Shown: in pieces, positions 1-8,590 of the stretch
Numbering within the stretch: position 1 is the first letter of the stretch
Layout: every line of letters begins with the position of its first letter
DNA from: Enterobacter sp. 10-1
GTDB taxonomy: Bacteria; Pseudomonadota; Gammaproteobacteria; Enterobacterales; Enterobacteriaceae
Length of the DNA stretch: 64,000 nucleotides
Assembly: GCA_002270295.1 (NCBI GenBank)
Contig: NISF01000015.1
Span: forward strand, 1-64,000
Direction: 5' to 3'
The notes under the pieces: model-generated
The model's database searches: none
The model's input: only the letters and a program-made list of their open reading frames with translations
What the model was told of the DNA's origin: nothing
Position numbers and translations under genes: made by a program

Positions 1-2
1 AC

Positions 3-119
<117 letters not shown>

Positions 120-310
120 CCACTACAAAATAGCGATCTTTTACCGATAACAGAGATCACACTTTTCCGGCTCGTTGAATCACCAGGGTTTAACAGCCTC
201 TCAAAGCTATTTCCGATGGCTTAAAAAAGTACTCATGAACGGTACTATCCTGAACAGCGCAAAATTGAAGCGGGCAAACAGGTTGCCGATCGTTGCGATT
301 AACCTTTTTA

Positions 311-795
311 TTATGCTGTTGGTCGCTGATTCCTGGCGTCTGTAAACTGAATATTCCCGTCGTGGATCTCCCGGCTAATTTTCTCATACTGCAAGCTGAT
401 GCTTTCAAGGTGGTTCATTGTGGTTCATTTGGTCATTTGCTGAAAGTTTGCAATTAGGCGCACCACAGTTAACGCCTGTGATCTTTACGTTCTCCATCAA
501 CACGGAATAATAGGCCACTTGTTGCCCTGCATGGCTGATATGATAGAACTTGATTTCAGCACTTTTAAGCGTCTGACCAGCTGCAGCGGCTTTGCAAAGG
601 TAGAGTGTAGATCTATCAACTTCCATTTCAATCATCAGTGATGAATGCTGACGTGTGCCAGTGATTTACCCTTGGCGCTGCCTACAGGTAAGTTAATACC
701 GTGACTCAATCCGATGATCTCTGTACTTCCTTTACGGTCTTTAACATCGACAGATCCTTTGAGATCTGCACATCGCCATCGTCCAGAGGTATAGT
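311..795 (-). pseudogene. hcp: hcp remnant (type VI secretion tube protein), multiply frameshifted
   Basis: Pieces of an Hcp protein can be read on the minus strand in three frames. The first runs from near 775 to 650 and contains GSVDVKDRKGSTEIIGLSHG. The second (635-405) contains LYLCKAAAAGQTLKSAEIKF and YYSVLMENVKITGVNC. The third contains NHLESISLQYEKISREIHDG and ends RNQRPTA before the stop at 311-313. The second frame is thrown out by a tandem 10-bp duplication (gtggttcatt at 410-419 and 420-429); removing one copy restores the reading frame into the C-terminal piece. An AGGAGG ribosome-binding site remains near 800 but the start codon is lost. No other type VI gene is present, so this is an orphan hcp. 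Family assignment comes from recall of Hcp sequences, not a search. Confidence 0.8.
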
Positions 796-833
796 GGCCT
801 CCTGTTTCAGCTTATAAATGTTACCTCTGGCTA

Positions 834-1169
834 ATGAACCTCAATCGCTTTTGTTACATTCTTCTCGGCTTAGCGGCTCTGGGCTGCTTATTTCTTCCCC
901 ATGCTTTGGCTATGTGGTTCTTACTGGTTAACGCGCTGACGCTGGCGATTTATGGCGTCGATAAAATGGCGGCCCGCAAAGCCTGGCGCAGAGTCCCCGA
1001 GTTGACGTTGCTCGTTTTTGGGCTGGTGGGGGGATGGCCTGGGGCGATTATGGGCCAGCAGCTCTTTCGGCATAAGACGCAAAAGCAGCCCTTCAGGCGC
1101 TATTTCTTTATCAGCGTGATGTTGAATGTCGTGGTAACGGCGGCGGTATATCGCTACTTGCTTTACTGA
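834..1169 (+). CDS. DUF1294 family small membrane protein
   Basis: A 111-residue protein with two hydrophobic segments at the N-terminus (about residues 7-40), a central segment (about 57-72) and one near the C-terminus (about 92-108). The DUF1294 core is recognisable in YGVDKMAARKAWRRVPE, followed by GLVGGWPGAIMGQQLFRHKT and the KQPFR motif. DUF1294 proteins are small inner-membrane proteins of unknown function, sometimes fused to cold-shock domains; this copy has none. It stands alone between the hcp remnant and the efflux gene. The ribosome-binding site is weak, so the start is only fairly sure. Confidence 0.85.
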   Translation: MNLNRFCYILLGLAALGCLFLPHALAMWFLLVNALTLAIYGVDKMAARKAWRRVPELTLLVFGLVGGWPGAIMGQQLFRHKTQKQPFRRYFFISVMLNVVVTAAVYRYLLY

Positions 1170-1283
1170 GGCCCGCGAAGTATTCATGAATACCGCTCAT
1201 AGTGGCTATCCTCCTGCCCGCGATTATCTGCGGGCACAAACCGGTTAACATGCGTCTATCTCATTATCTCCAGATGGATCACC

Positions 1284-2486
1284 ATGCTTAATCCACAGGC
1301 ACGAACGCAGTCAGCGACGGCTAAAAAAACCACTCTTGCATTTGTACTTATTCTCAGCGCATTAATGGCTGTCACCTCCCTATCAACCGATATCTATCTC
1401 CCCGCAATGCCGGTCATGGCGCAAGATTTACAGGGCGATGCAGCGCTGACCATCACCGGTTTTCTTATTGGTTTTTGCATTGCTCAGCTGATTTGGGGGC
1501 CGATTAGCGATCGCTTCGGGCGGCGTCTGCCGCTGTTCATCGGTATGGCGCTGTTTGTTATCGGTTCTGTGGGCTGTGCGTTATCAGCGGATATCGTGCA
1601 AATCGTCTTCTGGCGCGTTTTTCAGGCTTTAGGCGCCTGCACCGGCCCGATGCTGGCGCGGGCGATGATCCGCGACCTCTTTAGCCGCACCCGGGCAGCG
1701 CAGATGCTTTCGACCCTGATGATCATCATGGCCATCGCGCCGATTGCCGGCCCCCTGATTGGCGGGCAAATGATTAAAGTGACGTCGTGGCACGCCATTT
1801 TCTGGCTTCTGGCGGTTATCGGAACATTGATGCTGGTTTCGTTATTCTGGCTACCGGAAACATTAGCTGAAAACAGACGTTCGCAGGCGTCGGTATCCAG
1901 CGCCTTTCGTAACTATTACGCATTACTGACTAATGGCAAGTACATGCGTTGTACGCTGTGCCTGACGTTCTACTACGTCGCCGCCTATGCCTTTATCACC
2001 GGCTCCCCGTTCGTATACATCACGTACTTCGGCGTTGACCCGCAGCATTACGGGTGGCTATTTGCCGTGAACATTGTCGGACTGATGGCGGTGAGCCTGG
2101 TCAACCGCCGCCTGGTTCACCGCTATCCGCTGGAAGCGTTACTTAAGATTGCCGTATTCGTCGCTACCCTTGCCGCAATAGTCCTGGCGGTCGCAAGCGG
2201 GCTGGGAGTCGGGGGGATTAGCGCGATCGCAGGAGCCGTATTCGTCTTCTTCTCCATGAACGGCATCATTGCTGCAACGTCTACGGCGTGCGCGCTGGAC
2301 GCCGTACCGAGCGTTGCCGGTTCCGCATCGGCGCTGATGGGGGCGCTGCAGTACGGTAGCGGCATCATCTCTTCGCTGCTGCTGGCGCTGTTCAGCGACG
2401 GCACGCCGTGGACCATGGGCTGGATTATTGCGGCGTTTACGGCCGCCAGCGCCTTAATGGCGCTGACCATTCAGATAAAAAAATAA
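1284..2486 (+). CDS. Bcr/CflA-type MFS drug efflux transporter
   Basis: A 400-residue major facilitator protein with about 12 membrane segments. The loop 2-3 signature is GPISDRFGRRLPLFIG (about residues 72-87), and the early motif STDIYLPAMPVMAQDL is characteristic of Bcr/CflA drug:proton antiporters (bicyclomycin, chloramphenicol and similar). Length fits the family (about 395-410). It acts in the inner membrane as a proton-driven exporter; the real substrate cannot be told from sequence. It appears monocistronic, followed by a GC-rich hairpin and the oppositely oriented hydrolase gene. Confidence 0.9.
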   Translation: MLNPQARTQSATAKKTTLAFVLILSALMAVTSLSTDIYLPAMPVMAQDLQGDAALTITGFLIGFCIAQLIWGPISDRFGRRLPLFIGMALFVIGSVGCALSADIVQIVFWRVFQALGACTGPMLARAMIRDLFSRTRAAQMLSTLMIIMAIAPIAGPLIGGQMIKVTSWHAIFWLLAVIGTLMLVSLFWLPETLAENRRSQASVSSAFRNYYALLTNGKYMRCTLCLTFYYVAAYAFITGSPFVYITYFGVDPQHYGWLFAVNIVGLMAVSLVNRRLVHRYPLEALLKIAVFVATLAAIVLAVASGLGVGGISAIAGAVFVFFSMNGIIAATSTACALDAVPSVAGSASALMGALQYGSGIISSLLLALFSDGTPWTMGWIIAAFTAASALMALTIQIKK

Positions 2487-2610
2487 CCTTCACCTGACGT
2501 CTCCCGTTCGGGTTTATGAATTTCATTCATAGCGCCTATTTAATGGGCGTAATTATCTTTCCCCGTGACTTCGCTAATCTGGGGGTCGTCAGGCGAATAA
2601 ATATGAGTAA

Positions 2611-2633
2611 CGGCCGGCCCGTCAGGCCGGCCG
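2611..2633. terminator. GC-rich hairpin between convergent genes
   Basis: CGGCCGGC (2611-2618) pairs with GCCGGCCG (2626-2633) over a 7-base loop, between the ends of the efflux gene and the convergent hydrolase gene. No run of T follows on either strand, so it is a weak intrinsic-terminator candidate that may only stall polymerase or protect mRNA ends. Confidence 0.35.
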
Positions 2634-2652
2634 GGATAGTGACGGCGGCGAA

Positions 2653-3702
2653 TTAAATATTCTTATCGAAGAAGACGTCCAGCTTCCGCACAGCCTGGTC
2701 AACGTATTTGGGAACCCAATACGTTTCGATATGGGTCGCGCCGTCGATCAGGAAGAGCTCTTTGTCCTTCGTGCCGGTGGCTTTAGCGAATGTATCTTCG
2801 GTCATATACAGCGTATCCGCTTTTGTACCGGCAATCATTAGCAGTGGTTTATTGATGAGATTGATATGGTCCGTCACGTCAAAGTTCATCAAGTCCAGCA
2901 GGCTGCTGGTGGTGTATTTAAACGTTGAGTTCGGGTGGGCGTGGGTTTTCCAATAGTACTCGTAGCCCTGCCGATATAAGGCAAAAGGTAATTTAGCGAT
3001 CTGCTCATCGGTCAGATTTACATCGCCGGAGTAAAGAATTTCGCCTCCGGCGGCTTCCTGAGCGCGCGCGTCAGAAGCCTGCTGAAGCCGCTGCTGGATA
3101 GTATCCCGCTGCGAATCCTGTAACCCATTGCGGCGTACAAGCCCTGAGTTAAACATGCTGATTGTGGCAATCGATTTGAATCGCTTATCCGTTTCTGCTG
3201 CAACAAGTGAATACCCGCCGCCTCCGCAGATGCCAAGCAGACCGAGGCGGGAAGTATCCACCCCCGGGTACTGGCTGATGTAGTCAGCCATCCCGTGAAC
3301 ATCCTCAATGCGGTTAGCGGGTTTATCCACGCTGCGAGGCATCCCCCCGCTGCCTCCCTGCCAGGCGGCATCGGCGGTAATCGTAATGTAGCCGTGCTCT
3401 GCCAGACGCTGAGCGTACAGCCCGGCAACCTGCTCTTTTACGCCGCCGTTAGGGTGGGCAACCACAACCGCAGGGTACTTTTTCGCGGGATCGTAGTTGG
3501 CCGGCGTATAGACGTTCGCGGCAATCTGGATGCCGTGCAGATCGTATTTCACCGGGTGGATGTTGACCTTGCCTTTGACGTTTTCGGTGATAGCGCCGTC
3601 ATAGACGAGAGTAAACGGATTCTTTTTGTAATCAGCCGCATGGGCCGAGGTGATTCCGGCCATTGCCGTAAACAGCATGGCGCTTAACAGCGTGAATTTC
3701 AT
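2653..3702 (-). CDS. exported alpha/beta hydrolase (dienelactone-hydrolase-like)
   Basis: A 349-residue hydrolase with a Sec signal peptide (about residues 1-23, ending SAHA). The fold is visible as a strand and oxyanion region PAVVVAHPNGGVKEQ, a nucleophile elbow LGICGGGGYS and a late acid/His region (MIAGTKAD, then DGATHIETYW). The elbow is GxCxG, so the nucleophile is cysteine, as in dienelactone hydrolases, rather than serine. The start at 3702 is chosen over one four codons upstream because GGGAG lies just ahead of it. It is divergent from the Tat aldo-keto reductase, and a copy of the shared 27-bp operator faces its promoter (3792-3818), so it is probably part of the same regulon. Substrate unknown. 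Confidence 0.85.
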   Translation of the reverse strand: MKFTLLSAMLFTAMAGITSAHAADYKKNPFTLVYDGAITENVKGKVNIHPVKYDLHGIQIAANVYTPANYDPAKKYPAVVVAHPNGGVKEQVAGLYAQRLAEHGYITITADAAWQGGSGGMPRSVDKPANRIEDVHGMADYISQYPGVDTSRLGLLGICGGGGYSLVAAETDKRFKSIATISMFNSGLVRRNGLQDSQRDTIQQRLQQASDARAQEAAGGEILYSGDVNLTDEQIAKLPFALYRQGYEYYWKTHAHPNSTFKYTTSSLLDLMNFDVTDHINLINKPLLMIAGTKADTLYMTEDTFAKATGTKDKELFLIDGATHIETYWVPKYVDQAVRKLDVFFDKNI

Positions 3703-3791
3703 GGTATCTCCCAACGAGTAACGGCCTGTCCATGCAGGTCCGCAAGATCAAAATTGCGGGTTCAGAGTAGGGAGCGAGGACTGTCAGCATC

Positions 3792-3818
3792 GTGACAGGC
3801 CAATAACATTTTTGTCAG
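3792..3818 (-). promoter_or_regulatory. operator site D (hydrolase promoter), CusR/HprR-like
   Basis: Read on the minus strand this is CTGACA-N4-TGTTA-N7-GTCAC. It matches the layout CTGAC(A/G)-N4-TGTCA-N7-GTCAG seen at three other promoters in the window with two mismatches. The hexamer TACTCT begins 22 bp after the last half-site, the same spacing as in the other copies. It overlaps a perfect inverted repeat CTGTCA-N6-TGACAG at 3781-3798. Confidence 0.5.
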
Positions 3819-3846
3819 GAAGCCGCGGTTTGGCAGGCGCCAGTTT

Positions 3847-3873
3847 CTGACAGGGCTGTCAGGCAACCGTCAG
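3847..3873 (+). promoter_or_regulatory. operator site A (reductase/two-component operon promoter)
   Basis: CTGACA (3847-3852), 4 bp, TGTCA (3857-3861), 7 bp, GTCAG (3869-3873). The first two half-sites form an inverted repeat TGACA-N4-TGTCA as in CusR/HprR boxes. The second and third are direct repeats 11 bp apart, usual for OmpR-family regulators. A -10-like CACAAT (3896-3901) starts 22 bp after the last half-site. The ATG it would serve is at 3955. Confidence 0.65.
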
Positions 3874-3954
3874 CTTTATGTTGGCAATCAGGCAGCACAA
3901 TGACCGCAGATTACACGAGGCTGATGTTCAATTAGCGCAGAAAAGGAGCGAACC

Positions 3955-5121
3955 ATGAAAAGCCAAAACAATCCGGCGCTGCCCGGGCGACGTAAGCTTT
4001 TAGCGGCCGGAGCCGGCATCGCCGCGGCGTCACTGCTTCCCCACGCCCTGGCAGCAGGGAAATCCTCTTCGTCGGATTCATCCGGACAAGGCAGCCAGCG
4101 CTCCGCTACGCCGGGCAGACGCAGGCTCGGGGAGCTGGAAGTCTCCGCCGTGGGGTTGGGCGTTCAGAACATGAGCCGTAAATACGACACCTCTACCCCG
4201 TGGCGTCCCGAGATGGTGAATATTATTCGCCGGGCATTTGATGAGGGCGTGACGTTTTTTGACGCAGCCGAAGCCTACGGTCCCTTTGAAGTGGAGAAGA
4301 TCCTCGGGGAAGGGGTGGCTCCTTTCAGGGATAAAATCGTTATCGCCACGAAGTTTGGCTGGAACATCGATCAGCAGACCGGCAAGCGCCTGCCGGGCCT
4401 CAACAGCCGGCCGGAGCATATCAGAGCGGTTGTCGAAAATATGCTCAAACGCCTGCGGACCGATCGCATCGACTTGCTGTATCAGCACCGGGTCGATCCT
4501 CAGGTTCCGATCGAAGATGTCGCCGGCGTGATTAAGGATTTAATGGATCAGGGAAAAGTCCTGCACTGGGGACTGTCGGAAATGGGCATCAATACGTTAA
4601 GGCGGGCCCATGCGGCCGTACCCGTCACCGCCGTACAAAGCGAATATTCGATGCTCTGGCGGGGACCGGAAAAGCACGTGCTTCCGGTATGCGAAGAGCT
4701 GGGAATTGGGTTTGTGCCGTGGAGCCCGTTAGGCGTGCAGTTTTTAACCGGCTGGATTGATGAGAATACCCGGTTTGCCGCCGGTGATTTCCGCGCGACG
4801 GAAACGCGCTTCTCGCCCGATAACCTCGCGCACAACTTACAGCTGGTTGAGTTACTGAAAGCCTGGGCGATAAGAAAAAATGCCGCGCCAGGTCAGATAG
4901 CGCTGGCATGGCTGCTGGCTCGCAAACCCTGGATTGTCCCGATCCCCGGCACCACAAACCAAGACCATATGCGGCAAAACACGGCTGCCGCAGGAGTCTC
5001 GCTGACGCCCGCCGAGATGGCCGAGCTCAGCCGTTCGCTGGATGCGATCGCTATCCAGGGCCAACGGCTGCCGGATGCCGTGCAGGTTTATTCCGATGTT
5101 GAAGCGCCGTTGAAAGGTTAA
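3955..5121 (+). CDS. Tat-exported aldo/keto reductase
   Basis: A 388-residue NADP-dependent aldo/keto reductase fold behind a twin-arginine signal: [20 protein letters not shown] with an AxA cleavage region at about residues 30-34. The reductase body shows [11 protein letters not shown], catalytic-region [12 protein letters not shown] (Asp and Tyr), [10 protein letters not shown] (Lys), LLYQHRVDP (His) and [10 protein letters not shown] near the cofactor phosphate site. It closely resembles the cytoplasmic reductase at 16311-17300, from which it differs mainly by the export signal and linker. AAGGAG precedes the start. It is followed 14 bp later by the response regulator, so all three genes to 7298 are likely one operon under site A. 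A periplasmic NADP-dependent enzyme is puzzling unless it folds with its cofactor before Tat export. Confidence 0.88.
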   Translation: MKSQNNPALPGRRKLLAAGAGIAAASLLPHALAAGKSSSSDSSGQGSQRSATPGRRRLGELEVSAVGLGVQNMSRKYDTSTPWRPEMVNIIRRAFDEGVTFFDAAEAYGPFEVEKILGEGVAPFRDKIVIATKFGWNIDQQTGKRLPGLNSRPEHIRAVVENMLKRLRTDRIDLLYQHRVDPQVPIEDVAGVIKDLMDQGKVLHWGLSEMGINTLRRAHAAVPVTAVQSEYSMLWRGPEKHVLPVCEELGIGFVPWSPLGVQFLTGWIDENTRFAAGDFRATETRFSPDNLAHNLQLVELLKAWAIRKNAAPGQIALAWLLARKPWIVPIPGTTNQDHMRQNTAAAGVSLTPAEMAELSRSLDAIAIQGQRLPDAVQVYSDVEAPLKG

Positions 5122-5135
5122 GAGGAAGTCTCGTT

Positions 5136-5816
5136 ATGCGTCTGCTGTTAGTCGAAGATGAAGAAAAAACGTCAACCTATCTCAGCCGTGCGCTGGGTGA
5201 GTCCGGATTTACGGTGGATGTTTCTGCCGATGGCGCTGAAGGGCTTCACTACGCGCTGGAATTCGACTACGACGCGATAATCCTCGACGTGATGCTGCCG
5301 GGAATGGATGGCTACCGGGTGCTTGAGGGCGTGCGGGCCAGTAAACAAACCCCCGTGCTGATGCTATCCGCGCGGGGATCGGTTGACGAGCGCGTCAAAG
5401 GGCTTCGCCTCGGCGCTGATGACTACCTCCCCAAACCGTTCTCGCTCATTGAGCTGGTGGCGCGTATTCAGGCGCTGGTGCGGCGCCGGTCAACGGATGG
5501 GGTTGATATCACCCAGCTGCAAATTCACGATCTGCATCTCGACCTGCTGGCTCGCCGGGTGTTTCGCGCCGGTTCGCGGCTGGAGCTGACCGCCAAAGAG
5601 TTCTCTCTGCTGAGCCTTCTCGCCCGTCATCAGGGAGAAATCCTGTCGAAGATGATGATTGCTGAGCAGGTATGGGACATGAATTTTGACAGCGACGCCA
5701 ACGTGGTTGAGGTCGCCATTAAACGCCTGCGGGCCAAAGTTGATGCCCCGTTCGCCGTTAAATTACTTCATACCGTACGCGGTATGGGATACGTCCTCGA
5801 AGTCAGGCCTGAATAA
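5136..5816 (+). CDS. OmpR-family response regulator, CusR/HprR-like
   Basis: A 226-residue regulator. The receiver domain (1-115) has acidic residues E7/D8, phospho-acceptor D51 in [12 protein letters not shown], and Lys in DDYLPKPF. The winged-helix DNA-binding domain (about 130-225) ends in [13 protein letters not shown]. The N-terminus [14 protein letters not shown] matches the heavy-metal/oxidant regulator group (CusR, CopR, HprR) best by eye. AGAGGAAG precedes the start. The sensor kinase follows directly. TGACA-N4-TGTCA sites of the kind recognised by CusR/HprR lie before this operon, the cupin operon, the hydrolase and the yhcN-like gene, making this protein the obvious candidate to bind them and to regulate its own operon. 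Confidence 0.9.
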   Translation: MRLLLVEDEEKTSTYLSRALGESGFTVDVSADGAEGLHYALEFDYDAIILDVMLPGMDGYRVLEGVRASKQTPVLMLSARGSVDERVKGLRLGADDYLPKPFSLIELVARIQALVRRRSTDGVDITQLQIHDLHLDLLARRVFRAGSRLELTAKEFSLLSLLARHQGEILSKMMIAEQVWDMNFDSDANVVEVAIKRLRAKVDAPFAVKLLHTVRGMGYVLEVRPE

Positions 5817-5831
5817 ATGAAGAGGATAAGC

Positions 5832-7298
5832 ATGACCAGACGCTCCATCTCAGTCCATCTGGCGCTGATGTTCGCGCTATCCGCACTGCTGATCGTCTCG
5901 GTTATCGGCATTCTGCTGCGAAGCTCGTTGCACGACTCGCTGCAAAAGCAGATGCACAACGAGCTGTTATTCCGTGAGTCATTAATGAGCCCGTGGATCG
6001 CCGCGCGTACCTCGGCCGACGGCTGGTCAACGCTGGCCAATAAATTCACCGTGCTGGCCAATTCAGAAGGCGAGCGCGTTCGCTACTGGATAGTGAGCAA
6101 TAATCCACGATTCAGCGTGGGGGGAACGCCGCCGGTTGGGGTTGAGTGGTCCGCGTTGCGGGAGGGCTTTAATAAAGCGCCCGGCGCATCGGAAGGCGCA
6201 TGCTCGCTGTTCCTGTTAGTAAAAACTATCCCCGCAAACGGCGAAAGACCTGCGCTACGCTACGTGGTTGCCATCGACTCCACGCCGTACATGGGCACTC
6301 TCGATGCGTTCACCCATACGCTGCTGGTTATTGCCGCATTGGGGGTATTTATCGTCGCTTTGCTGGGCTATATGGTCTCAAGGATTGGTATGCGGCCGGT
6401 GGGGGCGCTCGGTAAACAGGCGCAGCATCTCGCGCCGGGGGATCACGGCCAGCGCCTGGATACCAACGCATTGCCCGGAGAGCTACGGCAGCTAGCCTCA
6501 TCCTTTAACGGAGTGCTGGAGCGTCAGGAGGTCGCCTGGCGACAGCTTGAAAGTTTTAACGCCGACGTTGCCCATGAACTCCGTACGCCGCTGACCAATC
6601 TGATTGGCCAGACGCAGCTGGGGCTCTCACGTCGACGTTCGCATGATGAGCTGGAAGAGTTGCTGGGGTCAAATCTCGAAGAGCTTGAGCGAATGACGTC
6701 GATCGTTAACGACATGCTGTTTCTGTCCCATGCGCACGCGGGCGAACATGCCTCCCAGCTTGCGCCGGTCTCCCTGCGTGAGGAGACGCTAAAAACAGCG
6801 GAGTATGTCGAACCCTCCTTTGCTGAGAAACAGCTTTCCCTTGACGTTGAAGGCGATGTCACCGCGCATATTGACCGGCGGTTGTTCCACCGTTCACTGG
6901 CCAATTTGCTGGAAAACAGCGCAAGGCATTCGCCCGCTAAAAGTACGGTTACCGTCAGGTTGAGCGCAAAGAATAATCAAGCCTGCGTTGAGGTTTCGAA
7001 CCCAGGCGATCCCATTGCGGCAGCGCATTTGCGTCGGCTTTTTGAACGTTTTTATCGCGTCGACTCATCTCGTGCGCGGAGTGATACGCATCATGGGCTG
7101 GGGTTATCGATCGTCCGTGCCGTGGCGATTATGCATCGGGGGGACGTCTTTGCGCGCAGCGAAGGGGGGATCAACACGTTTGGACTGACTTTGGCAATGC
7201 AGCCGGATAAAAAAACCGGCAGCGCCTTCGCCGGGGCGGGGGAGGCAAAAAGGCGGGCCAGCCAGGCTGACGCAATTGTCAGGCGTTCGTCAGCCTGA
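5832..7298 (+). CDS. sensor histidine kinase, CusS/HprS-like
   Basis: A 488-residue inner-membrane kinase: first membrane helix at about 10-32, a periplasmic sensor of about 130 residues, second helix LLVIAALGVFIVALLGYM, HAMP linker (RIGMRPVGALGKQAQHLAPG), HisKA with the phosphorylated His in DVAHELRTPLTNL (about residue 248), and an ATPase domain with N-box NLLENSARHSP and G-box HHGLGLSIVRA. The frame opens at an ATG abutting the regulator stop (5817), but 5832 is preferred because GAGGAT sits properly ahead of it. The periplasmic loop carries few obvious metal ligands (no Met or His cluster), so a metal signal is not evident. The last codons overlap operator site B for the next operon. Confidence 0.88.
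   Translation: MTRRSISVHLALMFALSALLIVSVIGILLRSSLHDSLQKQMHNELLFRESLMSPWIAARTSADGWSTLANKFTVLANSEGERVRYWIVSNNPRFSVGGTPPVGVEWSALREGFNKAPGASEGACSLFLLVKTIPANGERPALRYVVAIDSTPYMGTLDAFTHTLLVIAALGVFIVALLGYMVSRIGMRPVGALGKQAQHLAPGDHGQRLDTNALPGELRQLASSFNGVLERQEVAWRQLESFNADVAHELRTPLTNLIGQTQLGLSRRRSHDELEELLGSNLEELERMTSIVNDMLFLSHAHAGEHASQLAPVSLREETLKTAEYVEPSFAEKQLSLDVEGDVTAHIDRRLFHRSLANLLENSARHSPAKSTVTVRLSAKNNQACVEVSNPGDPIAAAHLRRLFERFYRVDSSRARSDTHHGLGLSIVRAVAIMHRGDVFARSEGGINTFGLTLAMQPDKKTGSAFAGAGEAKRRASQADAIVRRSSA
7267..7293 (+). promoter_or_regulatory. operator site B (cupin/flavodoxin operon promoter)
   Basis: CTGACG-N4-TGTCA-N7-GTCAG, with 20 of the 28 bases from 7267 to 7294 identical to the corresponding stretch at site A. 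It lies inside the last codons of the kinase gene. A good -10, TAGAAT (7316-7321), begins 22 bp after the last half-site, and the served ATG is at 7362. Confidence 0.65.
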
Positions 7299-7361
7299 CG
7301 ACATCGCCCCCTCGTTAGAATCATCGCAGGCCATCCCCTTCCAACGATAAGGACGCTTTGT

Positions 7362-7841
7362 ATGACTCAACGTTTACGCTACCTCGGGCTACTGCTGCCG
7401 CTCATTGCTTTTACATCCTCGGCCGCGGAGCAAAATGCCGCCGTCCATATTGCCGCCGCCGGTAGCCAGAGCGCGGTATCCGGGCCGGCGGAAAATTTTA
7501 GCGGCCGCGTCCGGGTTGAGCCGCTCTTCAGGCCGGATAGCGACATCAACGTTTCCGCAGCTTATGTCACGTTTGAGCCCGGAGCGCGATCCGCCTGGCA
7601 TACGCACCCTGCGGGTCAGAGGCTCATTGTGACCTACGGCGTAGGGCTTACGCAGCAGGAAGGCCAGCCGGTACAGGTCATTCGCCCTGGCGATGTCGTC
7701 TCTTGCCCGCCGGGCGTCAGGCACTGGCATGGCGCAGCGCCGGGCAGCGCCATGACGCATCTGGCGATAACCGGGATTGTGGATGGCAAAAGCGTGAACT
7801 GGATGGAGAAAGTGACGGATGAACAATACCACGCCCGTTAA
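7362..7841 (+). CDS. exported cupin protein
   Basis: A 159-residue protein with a Sec signal peptide (about 1-21, ending SSAAE) and one cupin domain. The metal-binding motif is clear: RSAWHTHPAGQRLIVTYG (two His and a late polar ligand) and RPGDVVSCPPGVRHWHGAAP (second motif with His). Small cupins of this type include manganese-dependent hydroxynitrile lyases and quercetinase-like proteins, often encoded next to carboxymuconolactone-decarboxylase proteins as here. It is first in an operon of three, overlapping the next gene by 23 bp. Substrate unknown; periplasmic location follows from the signal peptide. Confidence 0.88.
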   Translation: MTQRLRYLGLLLPLIAFTSSAAEQNAAVHIAAAGSQSAVSGPAENFSGRVRVEPLFRPDSDINVSAAYVTFEPGARSAWHTHPAGQRLIVTYGVGLTQQEGQPVQVIRPGDVVSCPPGVRHWHGAAPGSAMTHLAITGIVDGKSVNWMEKVTDEQYHAR

Positions 7842-8580
7842 GGCATTAACGGCAGCGGCACTGCTGACCTGGGGTTTTAGCCTCACGGCAAATGCCGCGC
7901 CGGTGACGAAAGGAGCCACAGAAATGAATCAAGAACAAACCGTTTCAGACTCGTTGTCTGCCCGACAGCAGGCTATCCCTTTGATTGCGGCATCAATGGC
8001 CAGCAGTCAGATGGATAAGCTTAATGCGGCGCTTAATCAGGGTCTGGACGCCGGACTCACGATAAACGAAGCCAAAGAGATTCTCGTCCAGCTCTATGCC
8101 TATACGGGTTTCCCCCGCAGCCTGAATGCGCTTAATGAGCTGATGAAAGTGGTTGAAGCGCGCAAACAGCGCGGCATCGCAGACGTTGAGGGTAAAGAAC
8201 CGGGCAAACCGGTTCCCGTCGGGGAGGAACTTCTCCGCACCGGCACCGCAAATCAGACCAAAATCTCCGGGGCTCCGGTTCAGGGGCCGCTTTTTGATTT
8301 TGCGCCGGTCATTAATCAGTTCCTGCAAACGCACCTGTTCGGTGACATTTTTGCCCGCGATAATCTCGACTGGCAAAGCCGCGAGCTGGCAACGGTGGGC
8401 GCATTAGCGGCTACGCCCGGGGTTGAAGCGCAGCTGTTATCGCATACGCGGGCAAGCATGCGGGTCGGCCTGACGGCAGGACAGCTGCGCCAGCTGGCGC
8501 AGGTACTGCGCGAGCATGGTGAAAACGATGCCGCCATGCGGGCCGAACGCGCGCTGCAGCAGGCGCTGGCGAGCAGGTAG
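7819..8580 (+). CDS. carboxymuconolactone decarboxylase-like protein, exported form
   Basis: A protein with two AhpD/CMD-type repeats: NEAKEILVQLYAYTGFPRSL in the first and DWQSRELATVGALAATPGVE in the second. From the start at 7819 it is 253 residues with a Sec signal (hydrophobic 9-26, TANAAP cleavage site), but that start has little ribosome-binding sequence. A second in-frame ATG at 7924 (218 residues, no signal) follows AAAGGAG at ideal distance. Two products, one exported and one cytoplasmic, are therefore possible. The usual peroxidatic CxxC of AhpD is not present. It overlaps the cupin gene and precedes the flavodoxin gene by 10 bp. Confidence 0.85.
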   Translation: MNNTTPVKALTAAALLTWGFSLTANAAPVTKGATEMNQEQTVSDSLSARQQAIPLIAASMASSQMDKLNAALNQGLDAGLTINEAKEILVQLYAYTGFPRSLNALNELMKVVEARKQRGIADVEGKEPGKPVPVGEELLRTGTANQTKISGAPVQGPLFDFAPVINQFLQTHLFGDIFARDNLDWQSRELATVGALAATPGVEAQLLSHTRASMRVGLTAGQLRQLAQVLREHGENDAAMRAERALQQALASR

Positions 8581-8590
8581 AGGAACCGGT

